Assembly: GCF_900100495.1 (NCBI RefSeq) | Contig: NZ_FNCT01000023.1 | Coordinates: forward strand, 1 to 64,000 | DNA length: 64,000 nucleotides | Source of the DNA: Pseudomonas benzenivorans | GTDB lineage: Bacteria; Pseudomonadota; Gammaproteobacteria; Pseudomonadales; Pseudomonadaceae | Direction: 5' to 3' | Shown here: one piece after another, positions 33,549 through 42,904 of the stretch | Numbering within the stretch: the stretch's first letter is position 1 | Layout: each line of letters begins with the position of its first letter | Translations under genes and position numbers: made by a program | Notes under the pieces: model-generated | Told to the model about the DNA's origin: nothing | Database searches by the model: none | What the model saw: only the letters and a program-made list of their open reading frames with translations

Positions 33549-34334
33549 ATGAGCCAATCCAAAGGTTTCGCATTGGTGACAGGTGCATCGTCGGGCATTG
33601 GCGCCGCCTATGCTGCTCGCTTGGCCGAACGTGGTCATGATTTGATCCTCGTAGCGCGGCGATTGGATCGGTTGGAAAGCCTGGCTGATCAACTTAGAGG
33701 CTTGTACGGCAGGACAGTCGAAACAGTACAAGCCGATCTCGCGAATGAACCTGATGTAGCTCAGGTCGAGAATATTTTGAGCTCGCACCCTAACGTCCAG
33801 ATGTTGGTCAATTGCGCTGGGCTCGGAGCTCTTGGTCCGGCGACCAGTCCGGCAGCAGCGGCTGTGGGGGGAATGCTGAAAGTTAACGTCCTAGCCCTTA
33901 CACAGCTCTCATTGGCCGCCGCAAAGCGCTTTGCAGCGGCTAAATCCGGCACGATTATCAACATAGGCTCCGTGGTAGCGTTTATGCCGGTCGCCAGCGC
34001 TGGGGGTTACAGCGGGTCCAAGGCCTATGTACTAAATTTCAGCCGAGCACTTCAGGCCGAATTGGCAGAGAGCAATGTTACGGTCCAGGTTGTTATGCCT
34101 GGACCTGTGCGTTCTGAGTTCTTTGGAGATAAACCATCGCCCTTCCCAGAACACCTTTTCATGGATTCTGAGATGCTTGTGGACACAGCGTTAATTGCCT
34201 TGGAGCAAGGCGAGATGGTGTGCTTTCCCAACCTGCAAGAAATTGAGGCGTGGCAGGCGGTGGAAGCCGCTCGAGGTGGGCTGGTTAAGGGATTCAGCCA
34301 GACGGGAAAACCCGCTCCGCGTTATTCAAAGTAG
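33549..34334 (+). CDS. Short-chain dehydrogenase/reductase (SDR)
   Basis: The protein has 261 residues; AAGG upstream. The NAD(P)-binding motif is 'TGASSGIG', followed by 'NCAGLG', catalytic Ser in 'IGSVVAF' and Tyr/Lys in 'YSGSKAY'. 'VARRLDRLE' after strand 2 suggests NADPH preference (basic residues). Substrate unknown. It is 43 bp upstream of a tautomerase gene and is probably co-transcribed. Confidence 0.92.
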   Translation: MSQSKGFALVTGASSGIGAAYAARLAERGHDLILVARRLDRLESLADQLRGLYGRTVETVQADLANEPDVAQVENILSSHPNVQMLVNCAGLGALGPATSPAAAAVGGMLKVNVLALTQLSLAAAKRFAAAKSGTIINIGSVVAFMPVASAGGYSGSKAYVLNFSRALQAELAESNVTVQVVMPGPVRSEFFGDKPSPFPEHLFMDSEMLVDTALIALEQGEMVCFPNLQEIEAWQAVEAARGGLVKGFSQTGKPAPRYSK

Positions 34335-34377
34335 CCTCACCTCTCCAAATAATCTAAGCTATTAAAAGGAAAGCCAT

Positions 34378-34794
34378 ATGCCTTTGTGGAAAGTTTATCA
34401 TCCTGAAAACGCCTTCTCTGATGAAGACAAAAAGGCAATCTCTGAAAAGATCACCGCTGTCTATCGTGGTCTACCGCCTTTCTATGTAGGGGTGATTTTT
34501 GAACCTGTTCCAAAGTCATCGTTCTACGTTGGAGGCGAACCTGCTGGAGACTTTGTTAGAATATCTGTTGACCACATCGCGCGTCAGATTAACGATGAAG
34601 AAACTAAACTTCGTTTTTTAAATGTCATTTCTCAGATATTTACGCCATACGTCGTTGATCGCGGTCTGCGTTGGGAAATGCATGTCGACGAAACACCATT
34701 TAGCCTTTGGTCTATTCAGGGTATGAGACCTCCTGTTCCCGATACACCAGAAAGTGAAAAGTGGCGTACTGAAAATAAGCCTTCCCCGTACTAA
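34378..34794 (+). CDS. Tautomerase-superfamily protein, cis-CaaD-like
   Basis: The protein has 138 residues with AAAGGAAA upstream. 'MPLWKVYHPENAFS' gives Pro1 after Met removal, the catalytic base of the superfamily. 'FYVGVIFEPVPKSSFYVGG' and 'VRISVDHIARQ' match the putative oxalocrotonate tautomerase (Tautomerase_3) group that includes cis-3-chloroacrylic acid dehalogenase-like proteins. Likely acts with the SDR upstream. Confidence 0.85.
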   Translation: MPLWKVYHPENAFSDEDKKAISEKITAVYRGLPPFYVGVIFEPVPKSSFYVGGEPAGDFVRISVDHIARQINDEETKLRFLNVISQIFTPYVVDRGLRWEMHVDETPFSLWSIQGMRPPVPDTPESEKWRTENKPSPY

Positions 34795-35045
34795 CGGATG
34801 GAGCCTCGCCCCTTTTTTGGGGCGGGCGCTATTTCACGAGATATAGGCCTAACTTCGTCCTCTTCATTTCTAATCGACAGATTTGAGCCAGTTAGGGAGT
34901 ATTGTTCGGACAAGTGCATCAATCGGCTCAATTTCATGCACTGGATAGGACTCAACGAAGCTATGTTGGCCGCTTCAGCGCTCTTTGACTGCAAGGTAAG
35001 GGACGATTGCTCGTCGACGTCCATCGTTGCAGATTGCCTCCAACT

Positions 35046-35076
35046 TTGCACTCTCTGCCAAGGGCAGAGAGTGCAA
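35046..35076. repeat. Perfect 14-bp hairpin
   Basis: TTGCACTCTCTGCC-AAG-GGCAGAGAGTGCAA. There is no T-run. It sits between the tautomerase gene and an IS3 remnant, so it may be an old element end or a protein-binding site. The surrounding 34795-35106 holds no other gene. Confidence 0.6.
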
Positions 35077-35106
35077 TCTCCAACCCAACAGTCTGTAGTG
35101 GTCTAC

Positions 35107-35440
35107 TGATCTCGGACACTGATTTAGGCGAAAATCCTTGTTTTTAGAGAGGTGTCTGAAAAGCAAGCGACGATGTACGTTTTTCGCCAGTTTCAAGCGA
35201 GAGGCTGATGGCTTGGTGTTGGAGCAGAGTTACAGCCATATCGAGACCTGCCTCTCACTGGGCATTGTGGACTCGGCCTTGCGCCGCTGGGTGAAGCACT
35301 TCGAGGGTGGACCCCAAGGAGCAAGGCGTTGAGACCTGAGCTGCAGAAGATCCAGGAGTTGGAAGCCCAGATCAACCGGTTGGAGCGAGAGAAAGCGATA
35401 TTAAGGCTGTGCCGACGCCATGGTGTGGCGACTACCTGAA
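35107..35440 (+). pseudogene. IS3-family orfA remnant
   Basis: After TGATCTCGGACA (a TG-starting IS3-like end) come broken frames that together read like IS3 OrfA: 'CLSLGIVDSALRRWVKHF', then after a frame change 'IQELEAQINRLEREKAIL'. These are the helix-turn-helix and leucine-zipper parts. OrfB is absent. Non-functional. Confidence 0.7.
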
Positions 35441-35900
35441 AGTCTGTCCAAAACCTGCGGCGATCGGGATCGGGTTTTCCTTCGTGACAGCCCATAGCTG
35501 GCAGGCGAAATACTTAAAAGCCCGCCACCCATGGCCGGGTGTTCAGGTGTCTCTTACGGGAGTCTAGGGTTCTTCGCGGTAGTTAGGCGAAATAGTGGTT
35601 GAGACATCGGGCAATTGTTGAGAAAAGCGGGGAATTACTGAGAGAGAATAAATCCCAAGGCTTTCCCTCTGAGGTACCAGCACGTACCTGGTGCACCGTG
35701 GCCTGGTAGGGGAAATGAGTGCCAGCCAGTTCCACGGAAATCTACGTAATAGCTTTGATGCATTCCACTGAGGGCGTTGAAGCAGTCCACGCAGCAGAGA
35801 AACGCCTGAGTATGGCGTGTTGAAATCGGGCCAGCCTTTCGACGCAAACAAAACTGGCCTTTGCATCACTAGATGCCAAGACGGTATCTACAAAGTCGCT
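35441..35900. other. Gap with no recognisable gene
   Basis: Short frames occur on both strands, but none shows a ribosome site or a family motif. It is probably decayed DNA adjoining the IS3 remnant. Confidence 0.5.
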
Positions 35901-36320
35901 TTACGCCGCCTTGCCATCATCCGCTATTTGGGTTTCCTGATGACCATTCTGAAGCCATTCGCACAGAGCTTCTTCCCCAGGCTCAGGCAAAATTTCCCCC
36001 CCCTCCATAATCCATTGGGCAGGCGTTTCAAACAGGGACAAATCAATAGTAAACTCCGGCACAATCATGAGTTCAGCTATACATTGCTTCAGGTCTTTCT
36101 GTAGTATTTCATTCATTGTGGAGGTGCGCCCTTTGCGCACACCCCCGACAATGTGCAGACTAATTCCATCCCTCAGAGGTATGTTCTTCATAAACATTAC
36201 ATTCACGAACGTTTCAGGCGCACCGGTAATGCCGCAGTGCACATCCATAATCAATTTGGCTAGTTTGCTCCGATTCTCGGCAGAGATAGCTGTGCGGGTT
36301 GACACGGCATATAACGGCAT
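35901..36320 (-). CDS. Tautomerase-superfamily protein
   Basis: The protein has 139 residues; GGAGGAT-like sequence upstream of the start. 'MPLYAVSTRTAISAENRSKL' gives Pro1, and 'FVNVMFMKNIP' with 'HIVGGVRKGRT' fit the 4-oxalocrotonate tautomerase fold in a double-length form. Composition is AT-richer than the backbone. It is followed downstream by no partner; the next gene upstream is another tautomerase-like gene in the same direction. Confidence 0.75.
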   Translation of the reverse strand: MPLYAVSTRTAISAENRSKLAKLIMDVHCGITGAPETFVNVMFMKNIPLRDGISLHIVGGVRKGRTSTMNEILQKDLKQCIAELMIVPEFTIDLSLFETPAQWIMEGGEILPEPGEEALCEWLQNGHQETQIADDGKAA

Positions 36321-36396
36321 AACTAATCCTCCATGTTTTAAAATAGGGAATGACTAATAAATATTTAGCGCACGACCAACATACTGAAATTAGCAG

Positions 36397-36858
36397 TTAC
36401 AAATTGACCGATGAGTTCAGATATCCTCGACTGATAAATCCTCTCACTAGACCTGCCAGCATCTTCAATTTCGCTTTGCGTGAACTGCTCTGAGCAAAGC
36501 GTGACATCATGGCCGCTTGCGTTTTTTTGAAGTCGGACCGATCTGAAGACACTAAAATAATTTCATTCTTACTACACCCTGTAACGTCCTGCCAAGCGGT
36601 ACACACCTCTCTCATGAAGCTATGGCGCTTCTCACTTGGCAAATTATCTTCCACCGGAATTTGCACTGTTGAAGCATTAGAAAAATTACCACCCAGGTAA
36701 GACTGACCAAACGGAATGCTGAGCCAAGCAAAAACAACAACGTGCTTTCGTCCAAAATGCTTTTTATATAAAACAGAAATAGAGGCCTCTAACTGCTTGA
36801 TCTTACGACTTCCCAGCGAACCCTCTTGTATAAAGCAAGGAACAGGAATAATTTTCAT
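36397..36858 (-). CDS. Tautomerase-like protein lacking Pro1
   Basis: The protein has 153 residues starting 'MKIIPVPCFIQEGSL'. Length, strand pattern ('HVVVFAWLSIPFGQSYLGG') and position next to a tautomerase suggest the same superfamily, but Lys replaces the catalytic Pro after Met. It may be a non-catalytic partner of the neighbouring protein, as in heteromeric tautomerases, or have a different function. The assignment is tentative. Confidence 0.5.
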   Translation of the reverse strand: MKIIPVPCFIQEGSLGSRKIKQLEASISVLYKKHFGRKHVVVFAWLSIPFGQSYLGGNFSNASTVQIPVEDNLPSEKRHSFMREVCTAWQDVTGCSKNEIILVSSDRSDFKKTQAAMMSRFAQSSSRKAKLKMLAGLVRGFISRGYLNSSVNL

Positions 36859-36900
36859 CTAAATTACCCGTAACAGTTTCCGTGATTTGACGTTAACAGA

Positions 36901-36956
36901 CACTATAGGCGCCCACTCCGACGCCATAGTGAAAATTTTTGGTAGCGCCACCAAAA
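36901..36956. promoter_or_regulatory. Two inverted repeats between tautomerase-like gene and OYE gene
   Basis: CACTATAGGCG (36901-36911) pairs with CGCCATAGTG (36922-36931). A second palindrome, TTTTGGTAGCGCCACCAAAA (36937-36956), is perfect but for one pair. Both lie in the divergent promoter region, so they are candidate operators. Confidence 0.55.
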
Positions 36957-37029
36957 CTTTTTCATAAGCCGCCACCTGGCAGCCACCCTATCATCAATTG
37001 CGAACCATCCTGAATTCACCGGAGATCAC

Positions 37030-38259
37030 ATGCCCAACACAAACCCACTATCCAGAACGCTAAAACTGCGCTGCGGATCGGTCCTGAAAAACCGTATATG
37101 TAAATCCGCCATGAATGAGGCTATTGCCACCGGTGAAGGGCGTGTTGTGCGTCAGTTTGAAGTACTTTATAAAGCCTGGGCCGAAGGCGGCGCAGGACTG
37201 CTTGTTACCGGCAACGTGATGGTCGATAAACGACACGTCAACGAGCCATTGGCCGTCGCGGTGGAAGACAATAGGGATGTTCATTTATTAAAGCTATGGG
37301 CCAAAAGCGCCAAATCTACCGGCGGTCTGATCTGGGCTCAGATCAGCCACCCGGGAAAGCAATCCCCCAAGTTTCTAAATCAGGCACCCGTGGCGCCATC
37401 GTCCATTCCCTTAAAAAGCGACATGTTTATCCCTCCTCGCGGGCTGACAGAAGAAGAAATTCTCGACATCATTGAACGTTTTACCAATACCGCCAGTGTT
37501 CTCAAGGACGCAGGGTTTGACGGTGTACAACTACACGGCGCGCATGGTTACCTAATCAGCCAGTTCCTGTCTCCCAACCACAACCAGCGAGAGGATCAAT
37601 GGGGAGGATCCTTAGAAAACAGAATGCGATTTGTGGCTGAGATTTATAAGTCAATTCGCGAAAAGGCCGGTAAGACGTTTGCTATCGGCATCAAGCTCAA
37701 CTCATCCGACTTCCAAAAAGGCGGATTTACGCAGGAAGAATCAATCGAAGTGTGCAAAGCGCTGGATAAATTGGGCATCGATATGATTGAGATTTCCGGT
37801 GGCAGCTGGGAAAACCCGGTGAACCGCAAAGGAAACCTGAAAGAATGTACCAAAAAGCGCGAGGCATACTTTCTGGAGTTTTCCGAGATTCTAAAGCAAA
37901 GCGTAGAGACCCCTATCATGGTCACTGGGGGATTTCGAAGTCAGGCCGCCATGCAGGAGGCCATAAAGTCTGGCGTGGTAGACGTCATTGGTCTGGCACG
38001 CCCGCTGGCGATAGACCCAGACCTACCCAACAAGGTACTGAGTGGTATTGGCTACCAATCCAGTGTTAAGCCGATCACCACCGGCATTAAGAAAATCGAC
38101 GATATGGCAATTATGGAGATCAGTTGGTATACCGACCAGATTCGTCGGATCAGTGAAGGGAAAGAGCCTAAAACAAAAGTTTGTGGCTTGCTTTCGGTTA
38201 TCGAAGTGCTCTACAACTTCTGGAGAAGAGGCCAGACCGTCAAACGCGTTCGCACTTGA
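37030..38259 (+). CDS. NADH:flavin oxidoreductase, Old Yellow Enzyme family
   Basis: The protein has 409 residues with CGGAGA upstream. The FMN barrel shows 'WAQISHPGKQSP', 'GFDGVQLHGAHGYLISQFLS' (split: 'GVQLHGAHGYLISQF' with the catalytic His pair) and 'NHNQREDQWGGSLENRMRF'. The [4Fe-4S]/FAD half of 2,4-dienoyl-CoA reductase is absent, so it is the single-domain type. It reduces activated C=C bonds. Codon use is AT-richer than that of the backbone. Confidence 0.9.
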   Translation: MPNTNPLSRTLKLRCGSVLKNRICKSAMNEAIATGEGRVVRQFEVLYKAWAEGGAGLLVTGNVMVDKRHVNEPLAVAVEDNRDVHLLKLWAKSAKSTGGLIWAQISHPGKQSPKFLNQAPVAPSSIPLKSDMFIPPRGLTEEEILDIIERFTNTASVLKDAGFDGVQLHGAHGYLISQFLSPNHNQREDQWGGSLENRMRFVAEIYKSIREKAGKTFAIGIKLNSSDFQKGGFTQEESIEVCKALDKLGIDMIEISGGSWENPVNRKGNLKECTKKREAYFLEFSEILKQSVETPIMVTGGFRSQAAMQEAIKSGVVDVIGLARPLAIDPDLPNKVLSGIGYQSSVKPITTGIKKIDDMAIMEISWYTDQIRRISEGKEPKTKVCGLLSVIEVLYNFWRRGQTVKRVRT

Positions 38260-38305
38260 TAACACGGAGAGGGACTCTGACAACCTGAGCCTCTCTCCCC
38301 CCTGC

Positions 38306-39205
38306 TCAAGACATATACTGCGTCAAAATACCCATCACCTCTTTGACGATTGGCATCTTCATGCTTTCTGGCTTGACCAAGCAGTTAAACTGCAAATCGA
38401 TTTCTTCTTCCAACTCCAACATCACTAGTTGCCCTGATAAAAACTCTTTGTGAAACAATGACTCCGGACCAATGGTAACATAATCAGTATTGGCCACGAT
38501 CAAACGCGCCATACTATAGCTTTCACACGTTATATCCGGATTCACCTCGCGGACCAACTGCGCACTACCGAGATTCTCGCCAAGACTCTTTGGAATACGA
38601 GGAAGCACACTTTTGCAATTCAAAATCTTGGGCAAGTTGATGGTTGACCGCTTCGCCAACTCATGCCCACTGCGTACTGCGACAACCATCTTCTCATTAA
38701 CTTTTAAAGGTGTAAGGTAGCCTTCCGGAACAGAGTCTTTGGAAAAAATACCGACTGCAATATCAATCTGGCTACTCGCAAGATGGTCAACCAAGGTGTC
38801 AACAGCCATGGTGACAACTGAAATCTTGAACTTATAATCCCTCTCAGCAAAATCCAATAAAACCTTGGACATCAAAAACTGCTCCGCAATGGGGCCAACG
38901 CCTATTTTGACAACACCTCCCACCATACCGGCCATCAATTCAAGTTGTCGTTCAAGATTATGCAGCTGAATCGTTAATCCTTCACTTTCATTCATTATGA
39001 AACGTGCAGCCGGAGTGGCGAGCACCCCAGTGCTGTCGCGAATGAACAACTCCAGCTTGATCTTTTGCTCAAGGCGGCTGAGCTTTTTACTGAGGGTCGG
39101 CTGGGACATACTCAATACTTCCGCAGCTTTGTTTATGCTGCCAGTTTCAGCAATCACCTTAACAATCTGCATGTCGGATATATCGATCACTCTTAGACCC
39201 CGCAA
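38306..39205 (-). CDS. LysR-family transcriptional regulator
   Basis: The protein has 299 residues. The N-terminal HTH is 'VIAETGSINKAAEVLSMSQP' followed by 'TLSKKLSRLEQ'. The C-terminal 200 residues form the effector-binding domain. It converges with the OYE gene and faces no adjacent divergent gene; its target may be the OYE promoter or a gene lost by the IS3 insertion behind it. Confidence 0.9.
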   Translation of the reverse strand: MRGLRVIDISDMQIVKVIAETGSINKAAEVLSMSQPTLSKKLSRLEQKIKLELFIRDSTGVLATPAARFIMNESEGLTIQLHNLERQLELMAGMVGGVVKIGVGPIAEQFLMSKVLLDFAERDYKFKISVVTMAVDTLVDHLASSQIDIAVGIFSKDSVPEGYLTPLKVNEKMVVAVRSGHELAKRSTINLPKILNCKSVLPRIPKSLGENLGSAQLVREVNPDITCESYSMARLIVANTDYVTIGPESLFHKEFLSGQLVMLELEEEIDLQFNCLVKPESMKMPIVKEVMGILTQYMS

Positions 39206-39489
39206 TTAATAAAAATTTACTCCAGCCGCAAAAATAAGAAGCCACCTTTTAAGTAGCCCCAGTCCATCCCCCTCGCCGAAAGACCGTCATTAATCTTCGA
39301 CTAAAATAACCCGGCCCACTTGACTCATAGCTATTCGGGCGCATAAGCACTTTAATCAGCCTGGCCTAAACTTAAGAATCTCCCTGTACAGGGGAACATT
39401 AGGTAGGGCAGCCACGCTATTAAAGCACCTTGATCCTAGACTACCCGGCTCCAATAGACACGTCCCGGCCTCATAAAGAGGCGCTTTCA
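39206..39489. other. Gap upstream of the LysR gene
   Basis: Contains the LysR leader and AT-rich sequence, including a CCCTGTACAGGGG palindrome at about 39383-39395. No gene seen. Confidence 0.4.
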
Positions 39490-40238
39490 TAAGCCTCAGG
39501 ATTGACGCCACCCAGGTGTCTGTGGCGTCGAGTTCGGTTGTAAAAGACCTCGATGTAGTCGAATGCATCAGCCCTGGCCAGGTCGAGAGTTTTATAGATA
39601 CGTTTGCGGATACGCTCTTTCTTCAGACTGCAGAAAAAAGGCTCAGCCATTGCATTGACGCTCCCAACAGTTACCGCGCCGGCTCATGCTGGGCTCCAGG
39701 TTGTTGGCAGCACAGAAACGTTTCCAATCAGCCCTGCCATACTGGCAGCCCTGGACGCCCTTCTAAGCGTCAGAGTGAACGATGACGCGATACTTGGGCT
39801 TGCGCCGCCAGAGCACCATGAGCACGGCGTCCAGGGCTAGTTCGCGAGCCAGCGTCGGTTTCATCAACCAACCGACGACCTTGCGCGCATACAGATCTAC
39901 CACCACAGCCAAGTACAGCCAGCACTTCCAAGTGCGGATATAGGTGATGTCGGTCACCCGGGCCTTGTTGGGGGCATCGACGGTGAACTCACGGTGGGCG
40001 CGATGATCGAGGACCTCCCTGTGATTGGGCGTGGTGCCGTGTAACCCCGCAGTACCCTGATCTTGTGGGTGCGCATCAAGCGGTAACGCGATGTTTGCCA
40101 CAGATCACACCGGGCTCCTGTAGGTCGCCAAAGCCTCGGCGCGCACCATAAACATCGCGACTAGCTGCGTAGGAGTCGCGGATAAGTCTGCCTGACGGCT
40201 TCTGCCTTGAATTCCGGGGTGAACCGTTGGGTGCTCAT
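39490..40238 (-). pseudogene. IS3-family element remnant (orfA and orfB, degenerate)
   Basis: On the minus strand OrfA starts at 40238 behind AGGAGG with 'MSTQRFTPEFKAEAVRQ' and stops within about 25 codons. OrfB pieces follow: 'VTDITYIRTWKCWLYLAVVV' with the first catalytic Asp, 'ARKVVGWLMKPTLARELALD', and then, after frame breaks near 39763, 'LEPSMSRRGNCWE' with the DDE-region Asn/Cys block. Multiple stops and frame changes make it inactive. Confidence 0.8.
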
Positions 40239-40257
40239 TGACTTCCTCCTATGCTCA

Positions 40258-40338
40258 AAGCATAGGCCAGGGGTGTCTACCGGAGCGGGGGTAGTCCAAG
40301 CATAGGCCGGGGATGTCTACCGGAGCGAGGGGTAGTCA
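40258..40338. repeat. Two tandem 40-bp repeats at the end of the IS3 remnant
   Basis: AAGCATAGGCC followed by GGGG-TGTCTACCGGAGCG occurs at 40258 and 40298, with a few mismatches. They probably represent duplicated ends of the IS3 remnant. The remaining DNA to 40622 holds the leader of the next operon and no gene. Confidence 0.65.
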
Positions 40339-40622
40339 AAGTCCGCATGCAAGCCGAAAAGGCTCAAGCTCAGAGCATCGATATCTCCACCAAGGCCTGG
40401 GGATTGGAGCTTCTTGTGCCGGTTCATGGAGCGACTACCTTTGGCAGGTGGCAGTAAATCACCTGGATATTGGCACTATTCAACCTGGTTGGCCACCGCG
40501 GCAGCTCTGAAAATCTGTCCTGACAACACCATAAAAGCCTTGCGTGCTGAAGGCTTGGTTTCCCGCCCTTTCAGCGCCTTCAAGTAAGCCTTTACTAGGC
40601 GGCCTGCCCCAGGAGAAAAATC

Positions 40623-41405
40623 ATGACTGAAGCATCCCCTGTCGATATCAGCTACGACGAAGCAGTAGCCATCCTGACCATGAACCACCGGCCGTACAAC
40701 CTGACCGACGCAGTGTTGGCTAATGCGCTGCTGGCAGGATTGGATGCGGCCCGAGAGGCAGGCGCGCGTGCTGTCGTAATCCGTAGTGGTCTGCGCAATT
40801 TTAGCGCAGGCGGCGATGTGGCGATGTTTGAAGCCCGCATTTCTCCTGAGAAAACACCGTTACCGCTCTCGCCTAAAAAGTTTCTTGATGCATTCAAAAG
40901 CTACCCACTACCGATCGTCGCCAGTGTTCGTGGTGCATGCGTAGGGGGGGGCTTTGAGCTTGCGTTGGCATGCGACTTTATCATCGCTGCCAAGTCCGCC
41001 AAATTCGGCTCTGTAGAATCCACAGTAGGACTGAACCCTCTGATGGGGGCCATTCAGCGTCAAGTGCAAGCAGCAGGCCTGCTGCGAGCCAAAGAAATCT
41101 GCATGCTCGGCCATCGTTATGACGCGGAAACGATGGAGCGCTGGAACTTGATCAATCGCGTGGTTCCGGATGAAGTTCTCGACGAGGCCACCTTGGTGAT
41201 TGCTCAGGAGCTCGCTCATGGGCCGACAATTGCGCATGGGGTCACCAAGCAGATTGCAAACATCGCAGCAGATCAGGGGGTTGAGGCTGCAGACGCTGCA
41301 ATGGGAGAACTGCACGAAACCCTATGGGATACCGAAGACCTAGCCATCGGCATTAAATCGCTGCGTACCGCCGGCCTGGGTCTCGCTAAGTTCGTGGGGC
41401 GTTAA
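40623..41405 (+). CDS. Enoyl-CoA hydratase/isomerase family protein (set A)
   Basis: The protein has 260 residues; CAGGAG lies upstream. Crotonase fold: oxyanion-hole residues in 'NFSAGGDVAMF' and 'RGACVGGGFELALACDF', with both catalytic Glu positions kept (GGGFEL and 'VESTVGL'). It is closest within the window to the crotonase at 56207 (shared 'DA-T-M--W-LINR-VPD' pattern). The stop is 2 bp before the CoA-transferase gene, so they are one operon. Confidence 0.9.
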   Translation: MTEASPVDISYDEAVAILTMNHRPYNLTDAVLANALLAGLDAAREAGARAVVIRSGLRNFSAGGDVAMFEARISPEKTPLPLSPKKFLDAFKSYPLPIVASVRGACVGGGFELALACDFIIAAKSAKFGSVESTVGLNPLMGAIQRQVQAAGLLRAKEICMLGHRYDAETMERWNLINRVVPDEVLDEATLVIAQELAHGPTIAHGVTKQIANIAADQGVEAADAAMGELHETLWDTEDLAIGIKSLRTAGLGLAKFVGR

Positions 41406-41407
41406 TC

Positions 41408-42652
41408 ATGGCCGGTCCTCTTCAAGGTCTTCGCGTTATCGACTTGTCGCGAGTGCTCGCAGGTCCCTTGTGTGCCAAGACGCTGGTTGATCTTGGTGCT
41501 GATGTCATCAAGATCGAGCCGCCTCGTGCAGATGTGTCACGCTTCTCGGCCCCCACTAATCCGAATGGTGTTTCGGGTTATTACGCCCAGCAGAACTCTG
41601 GCAAACGAAATATCTCGCTAGATCTCAACCTTGCTGAAGGAAGGGAATTGGCGATGCGTCTGTGTGAGACCGCCGATATCATTGTTGAGAATTTTCGGCC
41701 AGGAACACTCGGATTTTTCGGGCTAGATTACGCCAGTGTGGCTGCTCGAAACCCGAAGGTAATTTACGTGTCGATTTCAGGTTACGGCCAAGGCGGTCCG
41801 TGGGTCAGTCGGATGGCATATGCCGCAACTGTCCAGGCTGAAATCGGCTTTACGGCCCACACCAAGCGTCATTTCGGGGACGACCTGAGTGTTGATCGTA
41901 CTGACAGCCTTTCCCATGCGGATGTCTATACCGGACTGCAGGCAGCAATTGGCGTCCTAGCCGCTTTGAATCGGCTGCACGCCACCGGTAAAGGGCAGCA
42001 CATCGATGTTTCGATGGCTGCGACGATTATGTCCATTAATGAGCACGCACACGTTGATTTGAGCGACCTGGATGCTGGAGATGAAGTTGCGATTCTCGGT
42101 GCGACCGATGGCGTTTTCTTCGAGGGTCCGGGAGGCGAGCGATTCATCTCAGCCATTAGCCTAATCAACAATATGACTTTCAGGTTTTACATGGCGGCGA
42201 TGCGCCGCCCAGACTTGGTGGATGACCCTCGCTTCTCTAGCCCTGCAGCCCGCAGAGAAAACCTGAAAGAGCTGCACGCCTTGGTGCAATCCTGGATGCT
42301 GACTTTCCAAGATATGGCGTCCTTGGACGCGCAGCTTGACGAAGCAAAAATCGCCATCGGCGAAGTACGCCCACTTCGAGACGTTGCTGATACAGAGTGG
42401 GCGGGCTACTGGGGCGCTGTAGATGAGGTTCCGGATCGCAATGGCGGAACCTTCCGCCTGCCTGGCCGGCCGTGGCACTTCTCCGACGATGTACTGGACC
42501 CGCCGGGAAGTCCGGCTGTTCAGGGAGAGCATAACCGCAGTATTTGTGCGGAACTCGGCATGAGTGAAGAGCAGATCGATAGTTACACATCTTCTAATGT
42601 GTTGACGGGTAACTTCGCCGCTCAGGTTATCAAGATGTTTTCGCAAGGCTAG
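41408..42652 (+). CDS. Family III CoA-transferase (CaiB/BaiF)
   Basis: The protein has 414 residues. 'LQGLRVIDLSRVLAGPLCAK' opens the fold (shown here as 'VIDLSRVLAGPLC'), 'DVIKIEPP' and 'QNSGKRNISLDL' follow, and the catalytic Asp lies in 'SLSHADVYTGLQA'. It moves CoA from an acyl-CoA donor to a free carboxylic acid, an energy-saving way to activate a substrate. Directly behind the crotonase gene. Confidence 0.94.
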   Translation: MAGPLQGLRVIDLSRVLAGPLCAKTLVDLGADVIKIEPPRADVSRFSAPTNPNGVSGYYAQQNSGKRNISLDLNLAEGRELAMRLCETADIIVENFRPGTLGFFGLDYASVAARNPKVIYVSISGYGQGGPWVSRMAYAATVQAEIGFTAHTKRHFGDDLSVDRTDSLSHADVYTGLQAAIGVLAALNRLHATGKGQHIDVSMAATIMSINEHAHVDLSDLDAGDEVAILGATDGVFFEGPGGERFISAISLINNMTFRFYMAAMRRPDLVDDPRFSSPAARRENLKELHALVQSWMLTFQDMASLDAQLDEAKIAIGEVRPLRDVADTEWAGYWGAVDEVPDRNGGTFRLPGRPWHFSDDVLDPPGSPAVQGEHNRSICAELGMSEEQIDSYTSSNVLTGNFAAQVIKMFSQG

Positions 42653-42673
42653 CCCTGCTGTTTCAAACTCTGA

Positions 42674-42687
42674 TTGAGCTAGATCAA
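42674..42687. promoter_or_regulatory. Anr/FNR-like site
   Basis: TTGAGCTAGATCAA differs by one base from TTGAT-N4-ATCAA. It lies in the gap upstream of the BKACE gene, 218 bp from its start. Weakly supported. Confidence 0.35.
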
Positions 42688-42904
42688 GTCAAGGGCCATA
42701 GCGGTTCTAGCTCAATTTAATTTCGTGCCGATATTGCTGTTTTTTTGCCATCTGTTAGAGCTGGGCATAGCAAGGGCGTGAATCTATAAACTTAAACATA
42801 AGTCCTAGCGCAGGCATCGCTATCAAGATTTAAAAATTGCCATGAATTTTTGTATTGGCAAGCCTGCCTGCGCGGCTGTACCAAAACACTGTTGCGAGGT
42901 TCCC

